Source: DAINPP01 sp963667315
Lineage (GTDB): Bacteria; Thermotogota; Thermotogae; MWEM01
Direction of reading: 5' to 3'
NCBI GenBank assembly: GCA_963667315.1
Contig: OY763325.1
Location: 1,426,001-1,490,000, forward strand
DNA: 64,000 bases
Shown here: in pieces, positions 26,367-33,766 of the stretch
Layout: every line of letters starts with the position of its first letter
How positions within the stretch are numbered: the first letter of the stretch is position 1
Notes under the pieces: model-generated
Database searches by the model: none
What the model saw: only the letters and a program-made list of their open reading frames with translations
Told to the model about the DNA's origin: nothing
Program-made: the position numbers and the translations under genes

Positions 26367-27503
26367 TTATCCTTCAAAAAAAGCGGCAACTTCCTTCAAT
26401 TTCTCTCGAATCGGAATATTCTGAGGACAATGTTCCTCACAAACACCACATTCCTGACATTTAGAAGCCCATTTATCCTGTGCAAAATACTTGTGATAGG
26501 TCTGCTTCTGTCCTTCATGATCGAGATATATGGATGCATTATTATAAAAGGTAAAATTCTGTGGAATATCAACGCCAAAGGGACATGGCATACAATATTT
26601 GCAAGCCGTACAGTTAACCTTTGTCCTTGACAGATAAACATCCTTTACTTCGTTGATTAGTTCTTCTTCTTTCTTCGTCAGCATCCCCGGAACAGAATCT
26701 TCAGCTGAATCAATGTTTTCATCCACCTGTATCATTTCGTTCATTCCACTGAGAATCGTGGATACACCCCCATGATTCCAGATAAATTTCAACGCCCATT
26801 CAGCAGGAGTTCTTTTCACATCTGCCTTGTCCCAGATTGCCTGGATGTCATCCGGAATCTTTCTGACAAGACTTCCGCCTCTGAGCGGTTCCATGATGAC
26901 AACCCCAAGACCTTTATCGGCGGCATAGTTCAACCCTTCAAGTCCCGCCTGATAGTTTTCATCCATGAAGTTGTACTGGATCTGACAGAATTCCCAGTCA
27001 TAGGCATCAACGATCTCTTTAAAGAGCGGCAATTCATCATGAAAAGAAAAGCCGATATGTTTGATCCTTCCGTCTGCCAATGCCTTATCCATGAAATCGA
27101 AGACATCACATTTTTTAAGATTTTCCCAAAAGCCTTTGTTGAGCGCATGAATCAGATAAAAATCGATGTATTCCGTCTGAAGCTTTTCAAGCTGTTCGTT
27201 CAACAGCTTATCCATATCCTCCCGCGTTTTAACTAGCCATGACGGGAGTTTTGTTGCCAGTTTCACTTTCTCTCTATAGCCATCCTTCAACGCTTTGGCC
27301 ACTAGCAGCTCACTCATTCCACCATGATAGGGATATGCCGTATCGATATAATTAACCCCTCTGTCCACCGCATGTCTGATCTGATCTATTGCTTTGTCTT
27401 CGATAATCTTCTTTGGATCATCATCTTCCACCTGAAACCTCATACAACCGAAACCGAGGATAGAGATTTTTTCTCCGGTCTTGCCAAATTCACGATAAAG
27501 CAT
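26367..27503 (-). CDS. Aldo/keto reductase with C-terminal 4Fe-4S ferredoxin domain
   Basis: An oxidoreductase of the aldo/keto reductase (TIM-barrel) superfamily fused to a ferredoxin-like tail. The barrel shows I-S-I-L-G-F-G-C-M-R-F, the catalytic D-T-A-Y-P-Y and K-L-A-T-K-L elements, and Y-L-I-H-A-L-N. The tail has two cysteine groups, C-T-A-C-K-Y-C-M-P-C-P and C-Q-E-C-G-V-C-E-E-H-C-P, suited to iron-sulfur clusters. This YdjG/YhdN-with-Fe-S type is frequent in anaerobes. It is monocistronic by position. The substrate is unknown. Confidence 0.9.
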   Translation of the reverse strand: MLYREFGKTGEKISILGFGCMRFQVEDDDPKKIIEDKAIDQIRHAVDRGVNYIDTAYPYHGGMSELLVAKALKDGYREKVKLATKLPSWLVKTREDMDKLLNEQLEKLQTEYIDFYLIHALNKGFWENLKKCDVFDFMDKALADGRIKHIGFSFHDELPLFKEIVDAYDWEFCQIQYNFMDENYQAGLEGLNYAADKGLGVVIMEPLRGGSLVRKIPDDIQAIWDKADVKRTPAEWALKFIWNHGGVSTILSGMNEMIQVDENIDSAEDSVPGMLTKKEEELINEVKDVYLSRTKVNCTACKYCMPCPFGVDIPQNFTFYNNASIYLDHEGQKQTYHKYFAQDKWASKCQECGVCEEHCPQNIPIREKLKEVAAFFEG

Positions 27504-27527
27504 TCAAATCACTCTCCCATGAGTTAA

Positions 27528-27573
27528 AACCAAAACATATGAGCAGACGAAACTCTGTTGATATGTTTTGGTT
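27528..27573. terminator. Long-stem inverted repeat between thioredoxin-like and aldo/keto reductase genes
   Basis: AACCAAAACATAT (27528-27540) and ATATGTTTTGGTT (27561-27573) are exact reverse complements with a 20-base spacer. On the minus strand it follows the thioredoxin-like stop by about 20 bases and ends in TTTT, so it may terminate the arsR-thioredoxin transcript. The long spacer and A+T-rich stem leave a protein-binding site for the reductase gene as an alternative. Confidence 0.5.
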
Positions 27574-27593
27574 ATTTTATAAATTGTTTTATC

Positions 27594-27824
27594 TTACTGA
27601 AGATAAGGTTTTATCTCTTCAGCAGAAAGCAGTTTCCCTGAAAATTTCAATTTTTCATCGACAACAAGTGCCGGTGTACTCATTACACCATAACGCATTA
27701 TATCACCGATATCCTGAACTTTGATAACATCGGCATTAATCCCAAGCTCTTTCGCAGCCTGCGTGGCATTAGCCTCAAGTTTTTTACATTTTGTGCATCC
27801 CGATCCAAGAATTTTAATTATCAT
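27594..27824 (-). CDS. Small thioredoxin-like protein (redox-active disulfide family)
   Basis: A 76-residue thioredoxin-fold protein with the active-site pair Cys10 and Cys13 (G-S-G-C-T-K-C), a cis-proline region S-T-P-A-L-V-V-D and the usual small-family length. Members are often coded beside ArsR-type regulators and arsenic or metal permeases. Here it is immediately downstream of an arsR gene on the same strand, with a 25-base gap, so it is probably under that regulator. No permease follows, which leaves its partner unknown. Confidence 0.88.
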   Translation of the reverse strand: MIIKILGSGCTKCKKLEANATQAAKELGINADVIKVQDIGDIMRYGVMSTPALVVDEKLKFSGKLLSAEEIKPYLQ

Positions 27825-27849
27825 TCGACTTCCTCCATCCTATTTATAG

Positions 27850-28203
27850 TTAATCCGGTTTTGGTACGCTGCAACAGCACGCAAATTCATGTCTTATCTT
27901 TATTCTCTCAATATCCATCTTGATTTGCCTGTCCTTCTCTGTATTACAGGCAATGACCTCTATTAACTTCTTCATGACGGGATCTGTTAAGTTCAGTGCA
28001 TATGAAATAAATTTTTCCCTTCTGGAATCTTTGACAAACCCCAGATCTCTGAGTTTCGTCAGATGTTTGGATACCTTCGGTTGGGGTAAATCAAGAATAC
28101 CTGCTATTTCACATACGTATAAATCATGATGATAGAGAATGATCATGATTCTCAACCTTGTCTGATCCGATAAGGCCTTAAAAAAATTGTTCAGCTCATC
28201 CAT
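27850..28203 (-). CDS. ArsR/SmtB-family metal- or redox-sensing repressor
   Basis: A 117-residue winged-helix repressor. The recognition helix region reads L-D-L-P-Q-P-K-V-S-K-H-L-T-K-L, and the alpha-3 region D-L-Y-V-C-E-I-A corresponds to the E-L-C-V-C-D-L metal-site motif, retaining one cysteine. The C-terminus carries an unusual cluster, A-C-C-C-S-V-P, which could supply more thiol ligands. It probably represses its own operon with the thioredoxin-like gene through the palindrome at 28224-28251. The inducer is unknown; arsenite or another thiophilic metal is plausible. Confidence 0.9.
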   Translation of the reverse strand: MDELNNFFKALSDQTRLRIMIILYHHDLYVCEIAGILDLPQPKVSKHLTKLRDLGFVKDSRREKFISYALNLTDPVMKKLIEVIACNTEKDRQIKMDIERIKIRHEFACCCSVPKPD

Positions 28204-28223
28204 TTCAACACATCCTTTTCTTC

Positions 28224-28251
28224 ATATACCTATATGTGCATATATGTATAT
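28224..28251. promoter_or_regulatory. Probable ArsR operator (near-perfect 28-bp palindrome)
   Basis: Two 13-base arms (28224-28236 and 28239-28251) are reverse complements with one mismatch about a TG centre. The core is TATATGTGCATATA (28231-28244). It overlaps the -10 element and expected start point of the arsR promoter, the usual position for autorepression. Confidence 0.75.
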
Positions 28252-28276
28252 TATCATATTATTTTAATCTTGTCAA
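28248..28276 (-). promoter_or_regulatory. arsR promoter
   Basis: On the minus strand, consensus TTGACA at 28276-28271, a 17-base spacer and TAATAT at 28253-28248. The -10 element falls inside the palindromic operator. Confidence 0.75.
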
Positions 28277-28306
28277 GAAATCGAAGGAATATTCTTAAAT
28301 TTATTG

Positions 28307-28312
28307 TATAAT
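28307..28312 (+). promoter_or_regulatory. Candidate -10 element for mscS
   Basis: A perfect TATAAT stands about 50 bases before the mscS start. No convincing -35 hexamer is seen at the right distance. Confidence 0.35.
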
Positions 28313-28362
28313 TAAACGATTCAATGCCATTGCATAACATAATAAAGGAGGCGGTAGGAAAC

Positions 28363-29163
28363 ATGGATATTGTGATTAATTATCTTCAGGTATACGGCTG
28401 GAGTGTTCTCGGTGCACTGATAACGTTTGTGATTGGCTGGTGGCTAATAAAAGTCCTTTTAAACGTTCTTGTCAGGATTATGGAAAAAACAAAGGTGGAG
28501 AGATCTCTTGTAGGTTTTTTGAGAACGCTGATGGATTTCTTCATGAAGATGATCCTCATCATCACCTGTTTGAGCATGATCGGGGTAGATATGACACCTT
28601 TCTTCGCTATATTGGGAGGGCTTTCAGTCGCCATTGGATTTGCGTTAAAGGAGAGCCTTGGAAACGTAGCGGCAGGCGTCTTTATCCTCTTCTTCAAACC
28701 CTTTAAGGTAGGGGATTATGTTGAATCTAACGGTGTTTCAGGTACAGTCCACGAAATCCAGATCATGAACACAATTCTGATAACACCGGATAACAAACAT
28801 ATCCTGATACCCAACGGTAAAATTTCAAATTCCGTAGTCGTAAATTATTCGAGGGAAACAACAAGAAGGCTGAATCTCACATTCGGGGTCGGTTATGAAT
28901 CAGATATGACAACCGTCAAAGGGTTGATTCAACAGGTTATTGATGCGGACGAAAGAATTCTGAAAGACCCGTCACCGGCAATTTTGATGAGCGAACTGGC
29001 CGACAGCTCGGTCAACTTCTCCGTCAGACTCTGGGTCAACGCCTCAAATTACTGGCCGGTCAATTTTGATATGAATGAGAAAATTTTTGAAATCTTCAAC
29101 GCAAACGGAATCAATATCCCTTATCCACAGATGGATGTTCATATCAATCAGAACCAGGCATAA
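28363..29163 (+). CDS. mscS: Small-conductance mechanosensitive channel (MscS family)
   Basis: A membrane channel that opens on hypo-osmotic stress. The roughly 266-residue protein has three N-terminal hydrophobic helices. The third is the pore-lining TM3 (G-G-L-S-V-A-I-G-F-A-L-K-E-S-L-G-N-V-A-A), followed by the beta domain F-K-P-F-K-V-G-D-Y-V and the C-terminal alpha-beta domain. I use ATG 28363 because AAGGAGG (28345-28351) stands upstream; an upstream in-frame ATG at 28324 would place that sequence inside the gene. It is divergent from arsR and followed by a terminator. Confidence 0.93.
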   Translation: MDIVINYLQVYGWSVLGALITFVIGWWLIKVLLNVLVRIMEKTKVERSLVGFLRTLMDFFMKMILIITCLSMIGVDMTPFFAILGGLSVAIGFALKESLGNVAAGVFILFFKPFKVGDYVESNGVSGTVHEIQIMNTILITPDNKHILIPNGKISNSVVVNYSRETTRRLNLTFGVGYESDMTTVKGLIQQVIDADERILKDPSPAILMSELADSSVNFSVRLWVNASNYWPVNFDMNEKIFEIFNANGINIPYPQMDVHINQNQA

Positions 29164-29179
29164 TTATTTTAGGAAATAT

Positions 29180-29207
29180 AAGGGCGGAATTTCTTCCGCC
29201 CTTTTTT
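29180..29207 (+). terminator. Intrinsic terminator after mscS
   Basis: AAGGGCGGAA (29180-29189) and TTCCGCCCTT (29194-29203) form a perfect 10-bp stem with a 4-base loop, then T residues to 29207. It directly abuts the stop codon of the convergent gene at 29208. Confidence 0.93.
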
Positions 29208-30422
29208 CTAATCGTTTGAATTCGTATCAAAGGTTCCAATCTGATTGCCGAGTCTGACCTGAATAGCCCCTGAACCGTATTTACCGGGTTCAAAAACAAG
29301 AATAACGAGCGATCCGCCATACAGGAAGTGTCCCAGCTCATCACCCCTCTTAACCGGGACCGGTGAAGTCAACCCGAGAAAATCATCTTTAAATACAACA
29401 GAACCCACTGTACTCAAACCAACCGGTATAGCGGCAACCAGACCGTATTTCCCGGTATCGATGATAAAATATCCCCTCTGATAATTCTCAAAAGCACTGA
29501 AATCAGAACCATAATAGCCTACATTGCCGTCCGTTGGAACGAAAGAAGGGAAATCCTCCATTCCCAGCAAGGCACCTTGAATGATCCTGGCTTCAATGAC
29601 TTTGCCATCAACCGGGGAATGATACCTGTGATAGGTATTCGGCATCAAAATACAGGACAAGGCCGTTCCCCCGACAAAATTTGACCAATACTTCGAGCCG
29701 GCAAGCAGCTCTTCGATGTTGAGTTCCTGAAGACCTTTCGTTTTAATCAACGTTTTTGAATCGACAATCTTCATCGGAATGGTATTCATCAGGGCATCTG
29801 TCGGTGCTGAAATGATATAATCCCTCTCCGGCATCGTCTGAGGTCTTGTTTGGGCTTGATCTTTTAAAGGACGGGAGAAGAATTCATTGTAACTTTTAAA
29901 GCCACCATCAGCTGCTTCAGGATCGGGCAGCACATAATCCTCTTTTTCAATTCTGATGTCGGACAGCCACTCGGAAACGTATTTCAGCGACTCGGAACTA
30001 TCCAGATAAGCACCTCTCTCCGCTGTAAACTGGTTAAATAACTCACGTCCAGGCGAAGTCTGAAAGACCACCCGGCCAAAGGGATTGTTGTACGCAAAGA
30101 GATCCATCTGCTGAATATAACTCAAGCCATCATCGGAACTTCCGATGGCTTTTGGCAGAAAAGTTGCCCACTCTTCCAAAAACACCAGTAAATCTTCAAC
30201 ACCTTTGCCTATCCAGGGATTCCCCCCTTTCAGATAGCCATCCGGTACCTGCTGCATATTGTTGAATGCTTCATCCATCATTACCCTGAAAATATCATCG
30301 TTTTGATAAGCTTCATTCATGCCGTTGATTGAATCGGCACACGGATTGGAAGCCGGCACCGTATAAGAAAAAACAACCGCTGAAATCATTAACAACAGTG
30401 CTATTATCAATATTCTGTTCAT
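29208..30422 (-). CDS. Phosphatidylserine decarboxylase-like protein with signal peptide
   Basis: The C-terminal half matches phosphatidylserine decarboxylases: Y-N-E-F-F-S-R-P-L-K near the middle, M-P-N-T-Y-H-R-Y-H-S-P-V-D-G-K-V, and a terminal G-G-S (Ser at about 371), the site where self-cleavage yields the pyruvoyl cofactor; here Leu follows in place of the common Thr. The N-terminus has a clear signal peptide or anchor (M-N-R-I-L-I-I-A-L-L-L-M-I-S-A-V-V-F-S), which ordinary PSD enzymes lack. Start ATG 30422 follows AAGGAGGG, giving 404 residues. It may modify phospholipid on the outer face of the membrane, or it may have another decarboxylase role. It lies downstream of a flavodoxin gene on the same strand. 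Confidence 0.8.
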   Translation of the reverse strand: MNRILIIALLLMISAVVFSYTVPASNPCADSINGMNEAYQNDDIFRVMMDEAFNNMQQVPDGYLKGGNPWIGKGVEDLLVFLEEWATFLPKAIGSSDDGLSYIQQMDLFAYNNPFGRVVFQTSPGRELFNQFTAERGAYLDSSESLKYVSEWLSDIRIEKEDYVLPDPEAADGGFKSYNEFFSRPLKDQAQTRPQTMPERDYIISAPTDALMNTIPMKIVDSKTLIKTKGLQELNIEELLAGSKYWSNFVGGTALSCILMPNTYHRYHSPVDGKVIEARIIQGALLGMEDFPSFVPTDGNVGYYGSDFSAFENYQRGYFIIDTGKYGLVAAIPVGLSTVGSVVFKDDFLGLTSPVPVKRGDELGHFLYGGSLVILVFEPGKYGSGAIQVRLGNQIGTFDTNSND

Positions 30423-30470
30423 ATTCCCTCCTTTTCCCACACGTTCATGGTTCTTCTTGAGCCGCTTAGT

Positions 30471-30923
30471 TTACTTCGCCAGCTCTCTTGCCCACTGTTT
30501 ACAAGACTCTATATCTTCAAAAACCGGTCGGTTTCTCCCAAAGAGTCCGAACAGTCCACCTTTGCAAAAATAGCGTTCTATTCTTTCAGCTGCTTCTAAT
30601 GGCAGCAGCTCTTCAAACTTTCTTGAGGCACTTTCTGATGCATCCGGTGTTCCGGCATAAGTCGAAAAGATACCGACAGATTTTATCTGCCCTTTGATAG
30701 CTTCAACAAATGCCGGATTTGAAGCCAATTCGAGCATTTTTTTATGAAATAGTCCGCCATACACGCCACTCCCCAGAAAAATGTGTTCTACTTCATTGAT
30801 ATCTACGGCATTTAATAGATTGGTTTTAAGGTTATAAATCGCACAATCAAGTTCATCTGATATAGCCTCCGCCAGTTTTTTTGTACTACCGGTTATGGAA
30901 CAATATAAAACGATTGATTTCAT
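30471..30923 (-). CDS. Flavodoxin-like protein
   Basis: A 150-residue FMN-binding electron carrier of the flavodoxin fold. The phosphate-binding loop is Y-C-S-I-T-G-S-T-K-K (residues 7-16), and the second flavin loop region reads I-F-L-G-S-G-V-Y-G-G. The sequence G-I-F-S-T-Y-A-G-T-P gives the third contact region. It could supply electrons to the Rieske oxygenase encoded upstream on the same strand, but a 99-base gap and no further redox gene leave that open. The ATG follows GGAGG. Confidence 0.85.
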   Translation of the reverse strand: MKSIVLYCSITGSTKKLAEAISDELDCAIYNLKTNLLNAVDINEVEHIFLGSGVYGGLFHKKMLELASNPAFVEAIKGQIKSVGIFSTYAGTPDASESASRKFEELLPLEAAERIERYFCKGGLFGLFGRNRPVFEDIESCKQWARELAK

Positions 30924-31022
30924 ATGACCGCCTCCGGGCTTATAATTGTGATAAAATACTTATATACAATATTATCATATATCAGCCATAAAATGACGCT
31001 TATACGATGAAATGCTATCCAA

Positions 31023-31988
31023 TCAGGATTGTTTCAGTTTCTCTCGAATTCTTCGGAAGAAAACAATCGGATAATCAGCCTGAAAAAGATTTTGCCCCCC
31101 CATTTTCAGTTCCGATTTTTTCGGTAATTGTGTTTCCACAACCGCTTTGTCCTGTCTGAGTATCTTGATACTGAACAGTTTTCCGAGAAAAGCAATCAAC
31201 TTTCCAAGACCGGGAAGCGTGAGAAATCTCTGACAGAAACGCATGTAAATCAACGTATGCTCCTCATCAACCGGCACAAAAGCGATCACAATTCTGATAT
31301 CCTCCGTTATCCTGTTCTGCCAGATACTCGGCATATTCACCGTCAGCATCGGAGGGGGGGTGACAGGAATTTCGGAAGCCTTTTTCGGCTGTTGACCGTC
31401 ATCCATTTTATTGAAAACCCAGACACCAAAGCCCTTGTCATCCCCTTTAACAACAGGGCCATCCACCAGTGTTTTATTTCCTTTTCCGATTGTCGTCCGG
31501 TGAACGAAAGGCAAATGTGATACATCCAGTTGATTTTCGATACAGAGTGAATAATGCACTTTCCAATGATCGACAAATGTCGAACATCGGAATGACTCGT
31601 CAACATCTTCAATAAAGGGCAGTTCAGGATATTTCTCTCTTTTTTCACCAAACCATAACCAGATAAAACCGTGTTTCTCTACGACGTGATAAGCATTAAC
31701 ACGAAAATTTTGGGGAACCGGTATAGCTTTACCGTTTGCCGGAATCAACACACATTTCCCCGTTTCATCGTATTCCAAACCGTGAAAAGGGCAGCGAATA
31801 TGACCGTCAACCACTTCACCTCTTCCGATTGAAGCTCCCCTATGCGCACACAAATCCTGAATACATCCGAGTGTATCATCTGATTTCCGCCAAAAAGCCA
31901 GTCTTTTCCCAAGTCGCTTTACCACTATTGCTTTATTTTTCTTTATTTCTTTACTTTCCATAACAGCATACCAATGATTTTCAAGCAT
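31023..31988 (-). CDS. Rieske-type aromatic ring-hydroxylating oxygenase, alpha-subunit-like
   Basis: A 321-residue oxygenase with an N-terminal Rieske [2Fe-2S] domain: ligands Cys47, His49, Cys66 and His69 (C-A-H-R-G-A-S and C-P-F-H-G). A mononuclear iron catalytic domain follows, with the bridging Asp155 and His158 and His163 in D-V-S-H-L-P-F-V-H. All expected ligands except the distal Asp, which I did not pin down, are present. No beta subunit, ferredoxin or dedicated reductase adjoins it; the nearby flavodoxin is a possible donor. An oxygen-using enzyme is unexpected for the anaerobic lineage suggested by the other genes. Confidence 0.87.
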   Translation of the reverse strand: MLENHWYAVMESKEIKKNKAIVVKRLGKRLAFWRKSDDTLGCIQDLCAHRGASIGRGEVVDGHIRCPFHGLEYDETGKCVLIPANGKAIPVPQNFRVNAYHVVEKHGFIWLWFGEKREKYPELPFIEDVDESFRCSTFVDHWKVHYSLCIENQLDVSHLPFVHRTTIGKGNKTLVDGPVVKGDDKGFGVWVFNKMDDGQQPKKASEIPVTPPPMLTVNMPSIWQNRITEDIRIVIAFVPVDEEHTLIYMRFCQRFLTLPGLGKLIAFLGKLFSIKILRQDKAVVETQLPKKSELKMGGQNLFQADYPIVFFRRIREKLKQS

Positions 31989-32262
31989 AGGGTCACTTCC
32001 TTCTTTTACTTTTAAAATTTGATCAATACCAATTGTATTATACGCTAAAATTTAATAACAGCTTTCAGAGATTTTCATCAAAAGAACATAATTTTTATTG
32101 AAATGAATATGTCATCTATAATGCTGAAAGATTAAAGCCAACTATCTCAGATTCCTTCTAAAAAAGAAACAAATAGCGTATACTATTGTATCTATCCAAA
32201 AAGACAGGACAAAAGTTATGTATAAAAAAAGAATTTTCTGAAAAAATATTGGGAGGTAAATC
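31989..32262. other. Divergent intergenic region between Rieske oxygenase and beta-lactamase-like genes
   Basis: This 274-base A+T-rich stretch must hold promoters for both directions. On the minus strand a TATAAT stands near 32035-32040, about 50 bases ahead of the oxygenase start. On the plus strand a TATACT stands near 32179-32184. Neither has a clear -35 element. No gene, repeat or RNA was recognised. Confidence 0.4.
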
Positions 32263-33756
32263 ATGAAAAAGTATATGCTGTTTATATTGCTATTAACTAC
32301 AATACTCATAACCACTGCAGTAAGTTTTGACTTAAAGGAAACTGTCTATTCCCCCTCTGAACTCGGGATTAATGAAACGAAATTCGCAAAAGCTGTTACC
32401 GATTTCCTCAGATATTCGTCAGATGTTCATGATGTCCTGGTCATCAAAGACGATAAGATTATTTTCAACGCCACAAAATACCCGTACATTGAAGATACAC
32501 CTCATGGCATGATGTCCTGTACAAAAAGTGTTGCCTCTCTCCTGACGGGTATTGCGATTGATGAAGGATATATCGACAGTATTCATGAACCACTTTACAG
32601 ATGGTTTCCCGAACTCAAAAACGATGCGGATAAATCAAAATTGACACTTTACCACCTGTTGTCGATGACAACAGGACTGGATTGGAACGAAGATGGTGCC
32701 TATGATGAAACGGACTCCTATATGGAAATGCAAGCAAGTCCAAATCCTGTCAATTACTTCTTTTCAAGAAGAAGCACCTTTACCCCCGGTTCCCACTTTG
32801 AATACAATTCGGGAGCCACCGCCATACTGGGAATCATCCTTGAGAAAGCCGTTGGAATGGATCTTTTAACTTATGCGGAATCCAGATTGTTTGCCCCTCT
32901 CGGTATTCAGAAAGTTTTCTGGCTGAAGATGTCAACGGGTACGCGAAATGCCGCATCCAGTCTTTATTTGACCCCGAGGGGAATGGGATTAATCGGTCTT
33001 TTGACTGTAAATAACGGAACAGTCAACGATCAGCAGATTGTCAGCAGTGACTGGATCAGACAATCGACGGAAAAGATATTGGAGACGCGAAACGGCCTGG
33101 CAGGCTCCTATGGCTATGGACTTTCCTGGTGGATGAACTCCCGGGAAGGGTATTCTGCAAGGGGTTACGGCGGACAGTTCATTCTGTGTTATCCAAAACA
33201 CAATCTTGTCATCGTCACAACGGGCGGCTTATTCGGGAATGATTTCTTTAATCCCGACACAGTTCTGGGAAACGGGATACTGGATTCACTGAATGATCCA
33301 ATTGAAGATCAGAATGCGATGGAACGATGCTATGCGCTGTTCAGCGAAAAAGACACGAAGACCTTCAGAGTAAGTCCCTCAAATATGATCTTTTTGGATA
33401 AAACTTATCAATTTGAGGATGGCAGTCGCTTTAAACTCTCCAAATCGGATTCTGATGATGTATTTGATCTCAAGATGGCAATCAACGACAACACTTTTTC
33501 TGTTAAAATACCAAAGGACGGCACATACGTTCCGGCTGATCTCGGGAATTTCGGAGGATACGAGAAGAATCTCGCCATGCTTGCCATCGGAAATCTGTCA
33601 AACAGAAGATTTGAACTCGTTATCCGAAGACTGCACAGTATGTATATCTACAAATACGACCTCAGATTCTTTGCAGAACGGGCAACCTGGACAAGCTATG
33701 TCAGCTGTTTCAGAAATTCATTTGAACAGTTCTCTGGTAAAATAATCGATGAATGA
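32263..33756 (+). CDS. Exported serine beta-lactamase-like hydrolase (class C / penicillin-binding-protein fold)
   Basis: A secreted serine hydrolase of the beta-lactamase/transpeptidase-like family, which includes esterases, D-aminopeptidases and true beta-lactamases. An N-terminal signal peptide covers about residues 1-21. The nucleophile motif S85-C-T-K88 (S-x-x-K), the Y181-N182-S motif and a later R-G-Y-G-G-Q in place of K-T-G are visible, as in EstB/PbpE-like proteins. A roughly 130-residue C-terminal extension follows. Resistance to antibiotics should not be assumed. A good GGGAGG precedes the ATG, and the stop is 10 bases before the next gene. Confidence 0.87.
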   Translation: MKKYMLFILLLTTILITTAVSFDLKETVYSPSELGINETKFAKAVTDFLRYSSDVHDVLVIKDDKIIFNATKYPYIEDTPHGMMSCTKSVASLLTGIAIDEGYIDSIHEPLYRWFPELKNDADKSKLTLYHLLSMTTGLDWNEDGAYDETDSYMEMQASPNPVNYFFSRRSTFTPGSHFEYNSGATAILGIILEKAVGMDLLTYAESRLFAPLGIQKVFWLKMSTGTRNAASSLYLTPRGMGLIGLLTVNNGTVNDQQIVSSDWIRQSTEKILETRNGLAGSYGYGLSWWMNSREGYSARGYGGQFILCYPKHNLVIVTTGGLFGNDFFNPDTVLGNGILDSLNDPIEDQNAMERCYALFSEKDTKTFRVSPSNMIFLDKTYQFEDGSRFKLSKSDSDDVFDLKMAINDNTFSVKIPKDGTYVPADLGNFGGYEKNLAMLAIGNLSNRRFELVIRRLHSMYIYKYDLRFFAERATWTSYVSCFRNSFEQFSGKIIDE

Positions 33757-33766
33757 GGTGTGAGAC

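Noticed and set aside
26772..27236. Plus-strand frame of about 154 codons opposite the aldo/keto reductase
   Set aside because: Antisense shadow of a well-supported gene with complete motifs.
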